Of a stretch of 64,000 nt of DNA, positions 1 to 8,173 are shown piece by piece; position 1 is the first letter of the stretch, and each line of letters opens with the position of its first letter. The notes beneath the pieces were generated by a model. It was given only the letters and a program-made list of their open reading frames with translations. It was not told the origin of the DNA and did no database searches. Position numbers and translations under genes: made by a program. The stretch is from Sphaerisporangium sp040649355 (GTDB lineage Bacteria > Actinomycetota > Actinomycetes > Streptosporangiales > Streptosporangiaceae), in NCBI RefSeq assembly GCF_043197795.1, contig NZ_JBICTU010000001.1, positions 310,001 through 374,000 on the forward strand. Direction: 5' to 3'.

Positions 1-1884
1 CTGGTCGGTGCGCAGCTCGCCGCTCTGGATCTCCAGGCCGTCCTTCCACCAGGTCGCCGACTCGATGAGGGCGAAGTCGCGCACCACCAGCCATTCGAGG
101 TTGGCCATACCGAGCCGCTGCAGCCCGGTGTTCGCCGATCCGACGGCCGGGTTCTCACCGAACAGGAAGTAGCCCTTGCACACCCCTTCGAGCTGTGCCA
201 TGACCGTGTCGTACGTGCTGTGCGAGCCGGTCAGCCGGGGCAGGTGCCCGAAGCAGAAGTCGTTCTCCGCCGTGGCCGCGTCCCCGTAGTACGACTTGAG
301 CAGGCTGACCACGTAGGTACGGGCGTCGGCCCAGAAGCCCTTCTTCGTGCTGATGACGTCGACGAACGTGTCGAGGTTCTCGTCGGTGTGCGCGTACGGC
401 ATCGGGATGTAGCCGGGCAGCAGGTTGTACAGGGTCGGGATGTCGCTGGAGCCCTGGATGCTGGCGTGGCCGCGCAGCGCCATGATGCCGCCGCCGGGCC
501 GCCCGATGTTGCCGAGCAGCAACTGCAGGATGCTCGCCGTCCGTATGTACTGCGTGCCGACGGTGTGCTGCGTCCACCCCACGGCGTACGCGAAGGCGCT
601 GGTGCGGTCACGCCCGGAGTTCGAGGTCAGCGCGTCGCAGACCTTCAGGAAGGTCTCGCGCGGGATCCCGCAGGTCTCCTCGACCACCTCCGGGGTGTAG
701 CGCGCGAAGTGCCGCTTGAGTATCTGGTAGACGCAGCGAGGGTGGGTCAGCGTCTCGTCCCGGTCGGGACGCGGGGTCACCGGGGCGCCGCCCGATCCGT
801 GCGCCTCGCTCCTGCCGGGCATGTGGTACTCGTCCAGCCGCAGCCGCCGCCCCGAGACCGCCTGCACCGGGGGCCCCTTGTACCGCCAGGTGCTGACGTC
901 GTACGTGCGCGTCTCGGGGTTCCATCCCGAGAAGACGCCGTCCAGGTCCTCGCTGTCGAGGAATTCGTCGGAGACGATGCACGCGGCGTTGGTGTAGTTG
1001 AGGACGTACTCCCGGAAGTCCTTGCCCTCCGTCAGCACGTGGTTGACGATCGCCCCGAGGAACGCGATGTCGGTGCCCGCGCGGATCGGCACGTACAGGT
1101 CGGCCATGGCGCTCGTACGGCTGAAGCGGGGGTCCACGTGGATGATCGTGGCGCCGCGCCGCTTGGCCTCCATCACCCACTGGAAGCCGACCGGGTGCGC
1201 CTCCGCGAAGTTGGAGCCCTCGATGATGACGCAGTCGGCGTGCTGCAGGTCCTGCATGAACGTGGTCGAGCCGCCCCGGCCGAAGGAGGTGCCGAGACCG
1301 GTGACCGTCGAGCTGTGGCAGACCCTGGCCTGGTTCTCCACCTGCACGACGCCGAGCCCGGTCATCAGCTTCTTGATGAGGTAGTTCTCCTCGTTGTCCA
1401 GGGTGGCGCCGCCGAGGCTCGCGATGCCCATGGTCCTAGCCACGCGCCTGCCGTCGCACTCCTCCTGCCAGGTCTCGCGCCGGGTGCGCACCACCCGGTC
1501 GGCGACCATCCGCATGGCGGTGTCGAGGTCGAGCTGCTCCCACTCGGTGGCGTACGGCCTGCGGTACAGCACGCCGTGCTCGCGGCCGGGGCCGGTGGTG
1601 AGCTGGAGCGTCGCCGAGCCCTTGGGGCAGAGCCTGCCCCGACTGATCGGCGAGTCGGGGTCGCCCTCGATCTGGACGACCTTCTCGTCGCGGACGTAGA
1701 CGTCCTGCCCGCAGCCCACGGCGCAGTAGGGGCAGACCGACTTCACCACCCGGTCGGCGGTGGCGACGCGGGACCTCAGCGCGTCGGTCTTCCGTGACCT
1801 GACCGCCGCGCCCAGCCCGCACGGGTCGGGGCCGGTGAGCTGCCGAAGCACCGGCCACCGACCCAGGAAACCGCTGATCCCCAT
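1..1884 (-). CDS. Formate dehydrogenase-type molybdopterin oxidoreductase, catalytic subunit (3' end outside window)
   Basis: The visible 628 residues are the N-terminal and central part of a formate dehydrogenase-N/O type catalytic subunit; the C-terminus lies beyond the left edge. An N-terminal 4Fe-4S motif CPYCAVGC sits at residues 51-58, with the fourth Cys in GRLCPKG. The position that holds selenocysteine in E. coli FdnG is here Cys189 (ARVCHSSTV), encoded by TGC, so no Sec machinery is needed. GRPGGGIMALRG and FGENPAVGS are typical Mo-bis-MGD binding segments. The family oxidises formate to CO2 and passes electrons through Fe-S partner subunits; those are not in view. The ATG at 1884 follows a G-rich stretch (GGGGGGCGAA) that could be the ribosome site. 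No twin-arginine signal is evident at this N-terminus. Family confident; physiological donor and acceptor are inferred. Confidence 0.88.
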   Translation of the reverse strand, partial: MGISGFLGRWPVLRQLTGPDPCGLGAAVRSRKTDALRSRVATADRVVKSVCPYCAVGCGQDVYVRDEKVVQIEGDPDSPISRGRLCPKGSATLQLTTGPGREHGVLYRRPYATEWEQLDLDTAMRMVADRVVRTRRETWQEECDGRRVARTMGIASLGGATLDNEENYLIKKLMTGLGVVQVENQARVCHSSTVTGLGTSFGRGGSTTFMQDLQHADCVIIEGSNFAEAHPVGFQWVMEAKRRGATIIHVDPRFSRTSAMADLYVPIRAGTDIAFLGAIVNHVLTEGKDFREYVLNYTNAACIVSDEFLDSEDLDGVFSGWNPETRTYDVSTWRYKGPPVQAVSGRRLRLDEYHMPGRSEAHGSGGAPVTPRPDRDETLTHPRCVYQILKRHFARYTPEVVEETCGIPRETFLKVCDALTSNSGRDRTSAFAYAVGWTQHTVGTQYIRTASILQLLLGNIGRPGGGIMALRGHASIQGSSDIPTLYNLLPGYIPMPYAHTDENLDTFVDVISTKKGFWADARTYVVSLLKSYYGDAATAENDFCFGHLPRLTGSHSTYDTVMAQLEGVCKGYFLFGENPAVGSANTGLQRLGMANLEWLVVRDFALIESATWWKDGLEIQSGELRTDQ

Positions 1885-2015
1885 TTCGCCCCCCGCCCGC
1901 ACCAACTCGGCGAATCAACACCGTTGCCGTCGGGGGGCACACCGCGCTTTCTGCCCGTTCCTTCCCCCGCCCTGAAGGACTCCAACCTCCCGGCGGGGGG
2001 CGCGGGCTCCGGTGC

Positions 2016-3506
2016 TCAGCTCGCGTCGACGGACTTGCCGGTCAGCGGCTCGGTGCCGTTCAGGCTGGGCGGCGTCGCGCCGGACAGCAACGAGCGGGCG
2101 AGACCGAGCCCGGTGCCTCCGAGCGTGAGCGCCTTGGCGAGCAGCTCCTCGACGCCCTGGGCGCCGTTCAGGACCACCATGTGGTCGATGTTGCCGAACG
2201 CCTTGGAGCCGGCCTCGACGATCGCCGGCCAGTTCTCGGCGAGCTGCTGGGCGATGACCGCCTCCTGGTTCTCGGCCAGCGCCTGAGCGCGGGCCCTGAT
2301 CGCCTCGGCCTCCGCCAGGCCCTTGGCCTTCGCCGCCTCCGCCTCGGCCAGACCCTTGGCCTTCGCCGCCTCGGCCTCCGCGAGGCCGCGTGCCTGTGCC
2401 GCCGCCGCCTCGCCCTCACCCGTGGCGCGGGAGGCCGCGCCGGCCGCCTCGGCGCGCAGCCGCACGGACTCGGCCTCCGCCGCCGCGGCCTGCTTGACCT
2501 GGGACGCCTGGGCGACGGCGCGAAGCTCGGTCTCCTTGGCCTCGGCCTCCGCCTGCGCGATGCGGGCGTCGCGCTCGGCCTGCGACAGCGTCACCGTCTC
2601 GTACGCCCGTGCGTCTGCCGGCTTGCGCACCTGGGACTGCAGCCGCTGCTCCGCGAGCTGGGCCTCCAGCTCGGCGGCGCGGGTCTCCTGGACGACGACC
2701 TCCTGGCGGGCGGTCGCCTCGGACAGCGGGCCGGCCTGGCGCGACTTGGCCGCGGCCTGGTCGATCTCCGCCTGGTATCCGGCCTGCTGGATCTGCGACT
2801 CGCGGACGGCCCCGGCCTTCTTGGCGGCGGCGACCTGCTCGGCCTCGGTGGCCTCCTGGTCGCGCTGCGCCTCGGCGATGCGGGCGGAGGCGGCGACCCT
2901 GGCGGCGTGCGGCTTGCCGAGGTTGAGGATGTACCCCGTCTCGTCGTCGATCTCCTGGATCTGGAGGGAGTCGACCACCAGGCCGAGCTTGCTCATCTCG
3001 TCGGCGGCGCTGCTGCGGGTCTCGCCGGTCAGCCGCTCGCGGTTGAGGATGAGGTCCTCGACGGTCAGGTTGCCGATGATCGAGCGCAGGTGGCCGGTGA
3101 ACAGCTCGTGGATCGCGCCGTTCATGCTGTCCTGCTGGTCGAGGAAGCGGCGGGCGGCGTTGGCGATCGAGACGAAGTCGTCGCCGACCTTGTAGATGAT
3201 CACGCCGCGCACCTGGACGGGGATCCCCTGCTGGGTCACGCAGTTGACCTGGAGGTTGGTGGCCCGGCTGTCGAGCCGCAACCGCCGCGCCGTCTGGAAC
3301 CCGGGCAGCACGGCCGCGCCCTTGCCCGTGATGATCTTGAATCCCAGGCTGTCCGCCAGCTCGTTCTTGGTGTGCGCCCCGAGTCCGGAGATGATCAGCG
3401 CCTCGTTGGGCTCGGCGATCCGCCAGACGGCTTTGAACACGAGGATGACGACGACGAGCAGGAAGACGACACCGCCGGCCCAGAGGGCCAGCTCCGTGGT
3501 GGTCAT
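2016..3506 (-). CDS. Flotillin-family SPFH/Band 7 membrane protein
   Basis: A 496-residue flotillin-like protein. One N-terminal membrane segment (about residues 6-30) is followed by the SPFH/Band 7 domain (about 30-210). A long Ala/Glu-rich coiled coil contains repeats of the type KGLAEAEAA, and the C-terminal region resembles flotillin oligomerisation domains. Bacterial flotillins assemble into membrane microdomain scaffolds. The start is well supported by GGAGG five bases before ATG. It lies 32 bp downstream of an NfeD-like gene on the same strand, the pairing usual for bacterial flotillins, so the two probably form an operon. Cargo or partner proteins cannot be told from sequence. Confidence 0.9.
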   Translation of the reverse strand: MTTTELALWAGGVVFLLVVVILVFKAVWRIAEPNEALIISGLGAHTKNELADSLGFKIITGKGAAVLPGFQTARRLRLDSRATNLQVNCVTQQGIPVQVRGVIIYKVGDDFVSIANAARRFLDQQDSMNGAIHELFTGHLRSIIGNLTVEDLILNRERLTGETRSSAADEMSKLGLVVDSLQIQEIDDETGYILNLGKPHAARVAASARIAEAQRDQEATEAEQVAAAKKAGAVRESQIQQAGYQAEIDQAAAKSRQAGPLSEATARQEVVVQETRAAELEAQLAEQRLQSQVRKPADARAYETVTLSQAERDARIAQAEAEAKETELRAVAQASQVKQAAAAEAESVRLRAEAAGAASRATGEGEAAAAQARGLAEAEAAKAKGLAEAEAAKAKGLAEAEAIRARAQALAENQEAVIAQQLAENWPAIVEAGSKAFGNIDHMVVLNGAQGVEELLAKALTLGGTGLGLARSLLSGATPPSLNGTEPLTGKSVDAS

Positions 3507-3538
3507 GGAGACCTCCGAAAATGAGAGGGAGAGGAGAT

Positions 3539-3739
3539 TCAGACGATCGCGCGTGCCACGTAGACCGTGCGCGGCGGCGAATAATCGACGACGACGATGA
3601 TGGTCCCCACCGGGATCTCTTCGTCGGGAAGCGTCGGATGCGCGTAGAAGGCCTCAACGCCCCCGCGTATCGGCACCATCACCTCACCCACAAGGCCCGG
3701 CCCTATCTTGCCGGTGACCCTGCCCTGCCTGCCGACCAC
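3539..3739 (-). CDS. NfeD-like OB-fold protein
   Basis: A 66-residue protein resembling the soluble C-terminal OB-fold domain of NfeD. It has the Gly-rich pattern GRVTGKIGPGLVGEV, then IRGGVEAFYA, and no membrane segment. Short NfeD-domain proteins are commonly encoded directly upstream of flotillins and are thought to act with them. It lies 32 bp upstream of the flotillin gene, same strand. The GTG at 3739 is the first start in frame; the ribosome site is weak, so the exact N-terminus is uncertain. Confidence 0.75.
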   Translation of the reverse strand: MVGRQGRVTGKIGPGLVGEVMVPIRGGVEAFYAHPTLPDEEIPVGTIIVVVDYSPPRTVYVARAIV

Positions 3740-4193
3740 CCGTAAACACCCCGTCGTCGTACATCGACCGTGAACGCGAACGTTACTCCGTTTGCCCCGT
3801 TACATCATCAGCAGGCGGAGGGCTGAACAGCACTTCGCCGCGATGTCGGAACGCGCGCGTTTCGTCTTCATCTCGCCAACGACCGGCGTGATCATCGCGT
3901 TCCCACCAATAACGAATCGGTGCTGACAATCAGGATGTCCCGCGTGCGGCCGGCGCAATAAATGCCAAAAGAGTTGGCCCGCGCTCCGCGACACGCTCCT
4001 TTTTCCGCTCCTCCCGGCTGATGATCGCGGAATGATGGCTCATTTCCCGCTTGGCGGAGACTTTCCGGGAAGACGAGCACACGAGCCCGGGGGAAACGAC
4101 TCCGGGCCTCCTCCCCCACCCGACGACGTACGGCGGGGACCCGATGACGTACGGCGGGGACCCGATGACGTACGGCGGGGACGCGGGCTCGGG
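3740..4193 (+). other. Intergenic region with no convincing gene
   Basis: About 450 bp between the divergent NfeD-like gene and the Tat-type oxidoreductase. Short open frames here have no recognisable domains or good ribosome sites. It should hold both divergent promoters. It is relatively AT-rich around 3780-3990 and ends in the triple direct repeat listed separately. Confidence 0.5.
4116..4180 (+). repeat. Three tandem 21-bp direct repeats upstream of the oxidoreductase start
   Basis: Three head-to-tail copies of a unit containing GACGTACGGCGGGGA, the first two followed by CCCGAT, end about 14 bp before the ATG at 4194. The copies are essentially identical. Each of the first two places a purine-rich GGCGGGGA a few bases before an ATG, resembling a ribosome site plus start, but that frame is not the frame of the gene. 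The tight spacing (two helical turns) fits an array of regulator sites or slippage-prone leader DNA. Confidence 0.8.
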
Positions 4194-6149
4194 ATGGACC
4201 GTGAGATCAGCCGCAGGGACTTCTTCGACGGGGTGGCGGCGGTGGCCGCGTGCGCGGCGTTCGGCTCCCGCACGCGACACGGCGCAGCCGCCGTCGCCGG
4301 GCACGCCGCCGGCTCCCTGGCCCGGAGCGCCCACGGCCGGAGCCACGTGGGAAGGCTCCCCGCCCGTTCCATGGGACTCCAGGGCGACACGCCGGACGCC
4401 CTCGGCGTGGCCCACGCCCTGCGCGACGGCAGGTTCTGGGAGCGGGCGGGCACGCCGGAGCCCACCAGGGAGAGCTACGACCTGGTCGTGGTCGGCGCGG
4501 GAATCAGCGGCGTCACCGCCGCCTACACCTGGACACAGCGCGACCCTCGCGCGCGAGTGCTCGTCCTGGACAACCACGACGACGTCGGCGGCCACGCGCG
4601 CCGCAACGAGTTCCAGCCCGCGGGGCGCGTCGGACCGCTGGTCGGGCACGGCGGCTCGCGCTCGTTGTACGCGCCCTCGGCGTGGTCGCCCGACGGCAAG
4701 GACCTGCTCGCCGGCCTCGGGGTGGAGTCGCGCGGGCGCCTCGACCCGGACCTCTACCCGGGCCTGCTGATGCACGACGGCGTCTTCTGCGACAGGGAGA
4801 GCTTCGGGGCCGACAAGCTCGTGGTGCTCAACCCGGGCAAGACGACCGCGCAGTGGGTCGCGGAGCTGCCGATCGCGGTCCAGGCCAGGAAGGACCTGGT
4901 CATGCTGTTCGACGATCCGCCCGACTGGTTTCCCGGCCTGCCGGACGAGAAGAAGAAGGAACGGCTGGCCGGGCTGACGTACGCGGGCTTCCTCCGCGAC
5001 GTCTGCCGCGTACACCCCGACGCCGTGAGGTTCTGCCAGACGATGCCGAACACCACCTGGGCCTACGGTTCGGACGCGCTGGGCGCCATCGACGCGTGGG
5101 CGGGGGCGGACCGCTTCACCTATCCCGGCTTCGCGGGGCTGAAGCTGGACGGCACCAGGCCGTCGGCGTACAACTCCCCGAGGGTGACCAGGAACTGGGC
5201 GGCCGAGGACGCCGACGTCTACTGCTTCCCGGAGGGCAACCAGGCCCTGGTCCGCATGATGATCGCACGCATGGTTCCCGGGTTCGCGAAGGCGGCCTCG
5301 ATGGAGGAGATCACCACCACGTCCTTCGACTACGGCAGCCTCGACCGTCCCGCGAACCGTGTACGGCTGCGCCTGTCGAGCACGGTGGTGCTCGTGCGCA
5401 ACGACGGCCCGGCCGACACGGCGGCGACGGCGACCGTGGGCTACTTCGACGGCCACAGGGTCAGGACCGTACGGGCGGGCGCGGTGGTCATGGCCTGCTG
5501 GAACATGGTGATCCCCCATCTCGTCCGCGACCTGCCGCCCGAGCAGAAGGAGGCCCTGCGTCAGGCGGTGAAGCTACCGCTGGTGTCCGCGACGGCGCAG
5601 CTTCGCGACTGGCACGCCTTCAGGGAGGCGGGGATCCGCCGCGCCCGCTTCACCGGGGCGTACTGGGTCACCGCCGAGCTGGCCCCCCCGGTCAGCGTCG
5701 GCTCCTACCGCTGCCCGAGGAGCCCGGACGAGCCGATCAACGTCCACCTGGTCCACACCGCCGCCACGCCGGGGATGGCGCCGAGGGACGCGGCGGTGGC
5801 GGGGCGCCGCGCGCTGTTCGGCACGCCGTACGGCACGCTGGAGTACAGCGTCAGGGAACAGCTCACCCGGCTGCTCGGCCCCTGGGGCTTCGACCCCGCA
5901 CGCGACATCGAGGGGCTCACCGTCAACCGCTGGGGCCACGGGTACGCCCCCGAGTACGCGCGGCCGTGGGACGCGTTCTACCCGGACGGGCCCTTCCCCG
6001 CCGACACCGCCCGGCGGCGCTTCGGGCGCATCGCGATCGCCAACTCCGACTCGGTGCCGGGAGCGGACGCCGACGCCGCCGTCAGCGCCGCGTACAGGGC
6101 CGTACGGGAGCTGGTCAGTGTGAGGACCGAGGACGGCGGATCATCGTGA
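4194..6149 (+). CDS. Tat-type FAD/NAD(P)-binding oxidoreductase (spermidine dehydrogenase-like)
   Basis: A 651-residue flavoprotein. The N-terminus has a twin-arginine motif (SRRDFFDG) and a short hydrophobic stretch, suggesting folded export. A dinucleotide-binding motif LVVVGAGISG lies near residue 104, followed by an acidic beta-2 end and GGHARRNEF, as in amine-oxidase-type flavoproteins. The overall pattern, including the HGGSRSLYAP segment, resembles the spermidine dehydrogenase (SpdH) group; the real substrate is unknown. The ATG at 4194 is preferred because it begins the Tat signal. An upstream in-frame ATG at 4032 would force translation of the 21-bp repeats as low-complexity protein. 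Its 3' end overlaps the convergent acyltransferase gene by 35 bp. Confidence 0.75.
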   Translation: MDREISRRDFFDGVAAVAACAAFGSRTRHGAAAVAGHAAGSLARSAHGRSHVGRLPARSMGLQGDTPDALGVAHALRDGRFWERAGTPEPTRESYDLVVVGAGISGVTAAYTWTQRDPRARVLVLDNHDDVGGHARRNEFQPAGRVGPLVGHGGSRSLYAPSAWSPDGKDLLAGLGVESRGRLDPDLYPGLLMHDGVFCDRESFGADKLVVLNPGKTTAQWVAELPIAVQARKDLVMLFDDPPDWFPGLPDEKKKERLAGLTYAGFLRDVCRVHPDAVRFCQTMPNTTWAYGSDALGAIDAWAGADRFTYPGFAGLKLDGTRPSAYNSPRVTRNWAAEDADVYCFPEGNQALVRMMIARMVPGFAKAASMEEITTTSFDYGSLDRPANRVRLRLSSTVVLVRNDGPADTAATATVGYFDGHRVRTVRAGAVVMACWNMVIPHLVRDLPPEQKEALRQAVKLPLVSATAQLRDWHAFREAGIRRARFTGAYWVTAELAPPVSVGSYRCPRSPDEPINVHLVHTAATPGMAPRDAAVAGRRALFGTPYGTLEYSVREQLTRLLGPWGFDPARDIEGLTVNRWGHGYAPEYARPWDAFYPDGPFPADTARRRFGRIAIANSDSVPGADADAAVSAAYRAVRELVSVRTEDGGSS

Positions 6150-7152
6150 AGGCCCACGAGGTGTCGGGCTCCACGGCCCAGCGGGTGAGGCGGCGCACGG
6201 GCGGCGTGCACAGCACGGTGGCGAGCGCGACGCCGAAGGCCGCGACCAGGGCGACGCCCCACGGTGTGGCCAGCCCGTCGTCGTACCTCTCCATGACCTT
6301 CACCACCAGGCCGTGCAGCAGGTAGGCGTACATCGTGGCCGTGCCGAGCCCGGAGAACCACGTGGGGCGCGAGGGCGTGACGGCGAGGAACGCGGCCACC
6401 AGCAGCGCGCCGGCCGACAGCATCCCGAGCCTGATCAGGGTCCCGGCGAGGTCGCCCACGCCGATCCTGTCGTTGCTGTGCCGCCACCGGATCCACTCGG
6501 TCGCGATGTCGGTGTGGAAGGCCAGCGCGGCGGCGAGGCCGGTGAGCAGGACGAAGGCGCCGAGCATCCGTACCGGGGGGCGCTTGAGGAAGTCCAGGTG
6601 CTCGGGGCGGAGCATCAGGCCGAGCACGTAGAAGGGCAGCAGGCCGAGCGTTCGGTTCATCGACAGCTCGTCGGGGAGCTCGCTCATGCCGGAGAGCAGC
6701 GACAATATCACCGCGACGGCCAGCGGCCAGCGGAGTTGCTGCCACACCGGGGTCGACAGCCGCCACATGAACAGTGACATGAGGAACCAGGTGAGGTAGT
6801 ACGGGTCGAGCAGGCTGATGTCCAGCTTCCCGTACAGGATGAGGCGCGGCAGGGAGTACACCAGCTCGAAGATCACGTACGGCACGGCGAGGCCGCTGAT
6901 CAACTTCCTCGCCTTACCCGCTGAGAAAGTGAAATTTCGTGATAAATAGCCGCTCAGGGTGATGAAAAGCGGCATGTGAAACAGGTAGCCGTAGAAGTAG
7001 AGCGCGTGCGCGACCGGCACGTCCCGGAGGTCCTCGATGAGGTGCCCCGTCACCACCAGGATGATCGCCAGGAACTTGGCGTTGTCCAGGTACGGATCGC
7101 GAGCGGCGGGGGTTGCGGCGATGCCGGAGGGGGCGGCGGTGGCGGCGGTCAC
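6115..7152 (-). CDS. Acyltransferase 3 family integral membrane protein
   Basis: A 345-residue polytopic protein of the acyltransferase-3 (OafA/NodX-like) family. The N-terminal block RDPYLDNAKFLAIILVVTGH includes the family His at the end of the first membrane helix. About ten hydrophobic segments follow. Members acylate sugars, peptidoglycan, lipids or antibiotics at the membrane; the acceptor here is unknown. The start is GTG at 7152 with a weak G-rich leader. Its last 35 bp overlap the 3' end of the convergent oxidoreductase gene. Confidence 0.85.
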   Translation of the reverse strand: MTAATAAPSGIAATPAARDPYLDNAKFLAIILVVTGHLIEDLRDVPVAHALYFYGYLFHMPLFITLSGYLSRNFTFSAGKARKLISGLAVPYVIFELVYSLPRLILYGKLDISLLDPYYLTWFLMSLFMWRLSTPVWQQLRWPLAVAVILSLLSGMSELPDELSMNRTLGLLPFYVLGLMLRPEHLDFLKRPPVRMLGAFVLLTGLAAALAFHTDIATEWIRWRHSNDRIGVGDLAGTLIRLGMLSAGALLVAAFLAVTPSRPTWFSGLGTATMYAYLLHGLVVKVMERYDDGLATPWGVALVAAFGVALATVLCTPPVRRLTRWAVEPDTSWAFTMIRRPRSSH

Positions 7153-7239
7153 AGCCCACGAACCCTAGCGAGACTGCCTGGGAACCAGGCGAACGACGGA
7201 TGGCCCCTCGGCGAACAGCCGCCAACGGACGGCGCGGGG

Positions 7240-8064
7240 TCAGGTGATCTCGCCGGCGGAGAGCCCGGTGACGGCGAGGCTCGCGCCCCAGAGCGCGGCG
7301 GCGAGGCCGGGGTCGGTCATGCGCCTGCCGGCCGACGCCGGGGCGCTCCTCACGAAGTAGCGCCCGCTGTGCTTGGTGCCGTCGTGAGAGGTCGCCAGGT
7401 GGACCAGCGTGCTCGCGCCACGCTCGGGCGACTGGGCGACTCCGGGGATGATCATGAGGAGCTTCATGTAGAGGCTGTCGGGGGCGAAGCCCGTCCTGAT
7501 GATTCCGGGGTGGAAGCACGTGGCGGCCACACCACGCCTGGCCAGCGCGACCGTCAACAGCGCGTTCGCCTGCTTGGTGTCGCCGTACTGCAGCCAGCCG
7601 CTCCAGCGCCTGCCCGAACGGTCGAGGTCGGCGGGGTCGAGACGGCCGGTCCTCGCGGCGGCCGAGCACGTGGTGACCACCCTGCCTCCGGAGGCGGTGA
7701 CGCGGTCGAGCAGGAGGTTGGTCAGCAGGAAAGGCGACAGATGGTTGACCTGGATCATGATCTCGTGGCCGTCGCGCGTCAGCTGCCTGTTCGTCGACAT
7801 GACCCCGGCGTTGTTGGCGAGCACGTCGATGCGCTCGTACCGGTCGAGCAGGTCGGCGGCGAGCCTTGTGACGTCCTCGAACGAGGTGAAATCGGCTATG
7901 GCGACGTCGGGCCGGCGGCCCGAGACGCTCGCGACGCGACCGGCGACGGCGTCCAGTTTGGCGCGGGAGCGACCGACCAGGACCACGTCGTGCCCGGCTC
8001 GGGCCAGTCCCTCGGCGGCAGCGGCACCAATGCCCGCACTGGCCCCAGTAATCACAGTAATCAT
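7240..8064 (-). CDS. Short-chain dehydrogenase/reductase (SDR)
   Basis: A classical SDR of 274 residues. The cofactor motif TGASAGIG is at the N-terminus, NNAG follows beta-4, and the catalytic pair YxxxK is YGDTK, with a Ser upstream in VVTTCSAA. It should catalyse NAD(P)-dependent reduction or oxidation of an alcohol/ketone substrate that cannot be predicted. The ATG at 8064 is chosen because GGAGG lies just upstream; an earlier in-frame start at 8127 has no such site. It is divergent from the conservon, with about 110 bp between starts. Confidence 0.88.
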   Translation of the reverse strand: MITVITGASAGIGAAAAEGLARAGHDVVLVGRSRAKLDAVAGRVASVSGRRPDVAIADFTSFEDVTRLAADLLDRYERIDVLANNAGVMSTNRQLTRDGHEIMIQVNHLSPFLLTNLLLDRVTASGGRVVTTCSAAARTGRLDPADLDRSGRRWSGWLQYGDTKQANALLTVALARRGVAATCFHPGIIRTGFAPDSLYMKLLMIIPGVAQSPERGASTLVHLATSHDGTKHSGRYFVRSAPASAGRRMTDPGLAAALWGASLAVTGLSAGEIT

Positions 8065-8173
8065 CTGTCCTCCAGTACGCCGGAAGCCTATCGGTGCTAG
8101 CCTTCTGTGGATCTTCCGGAGGCGCATTTCCCCCTAAATGCGGCTAGAGCCTCCGAGCGATGCAGGAGTGACC

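Noticed and set aside
220..1797. Long forward open frame opposite the formate dehydrogenase gene
   Set aside because: It is the antisense shadow of a GC-rich gene; no domain, while the minus strand encodes clear molybdoenzyme motifs.
4116..4180. CRISPR or coding repeats in the oxidoreductase N-terminus
   Set aside because: No spacers; using them as coding would place low-complexity sequence before the Tat signal, which itself begins at ATG 4194.
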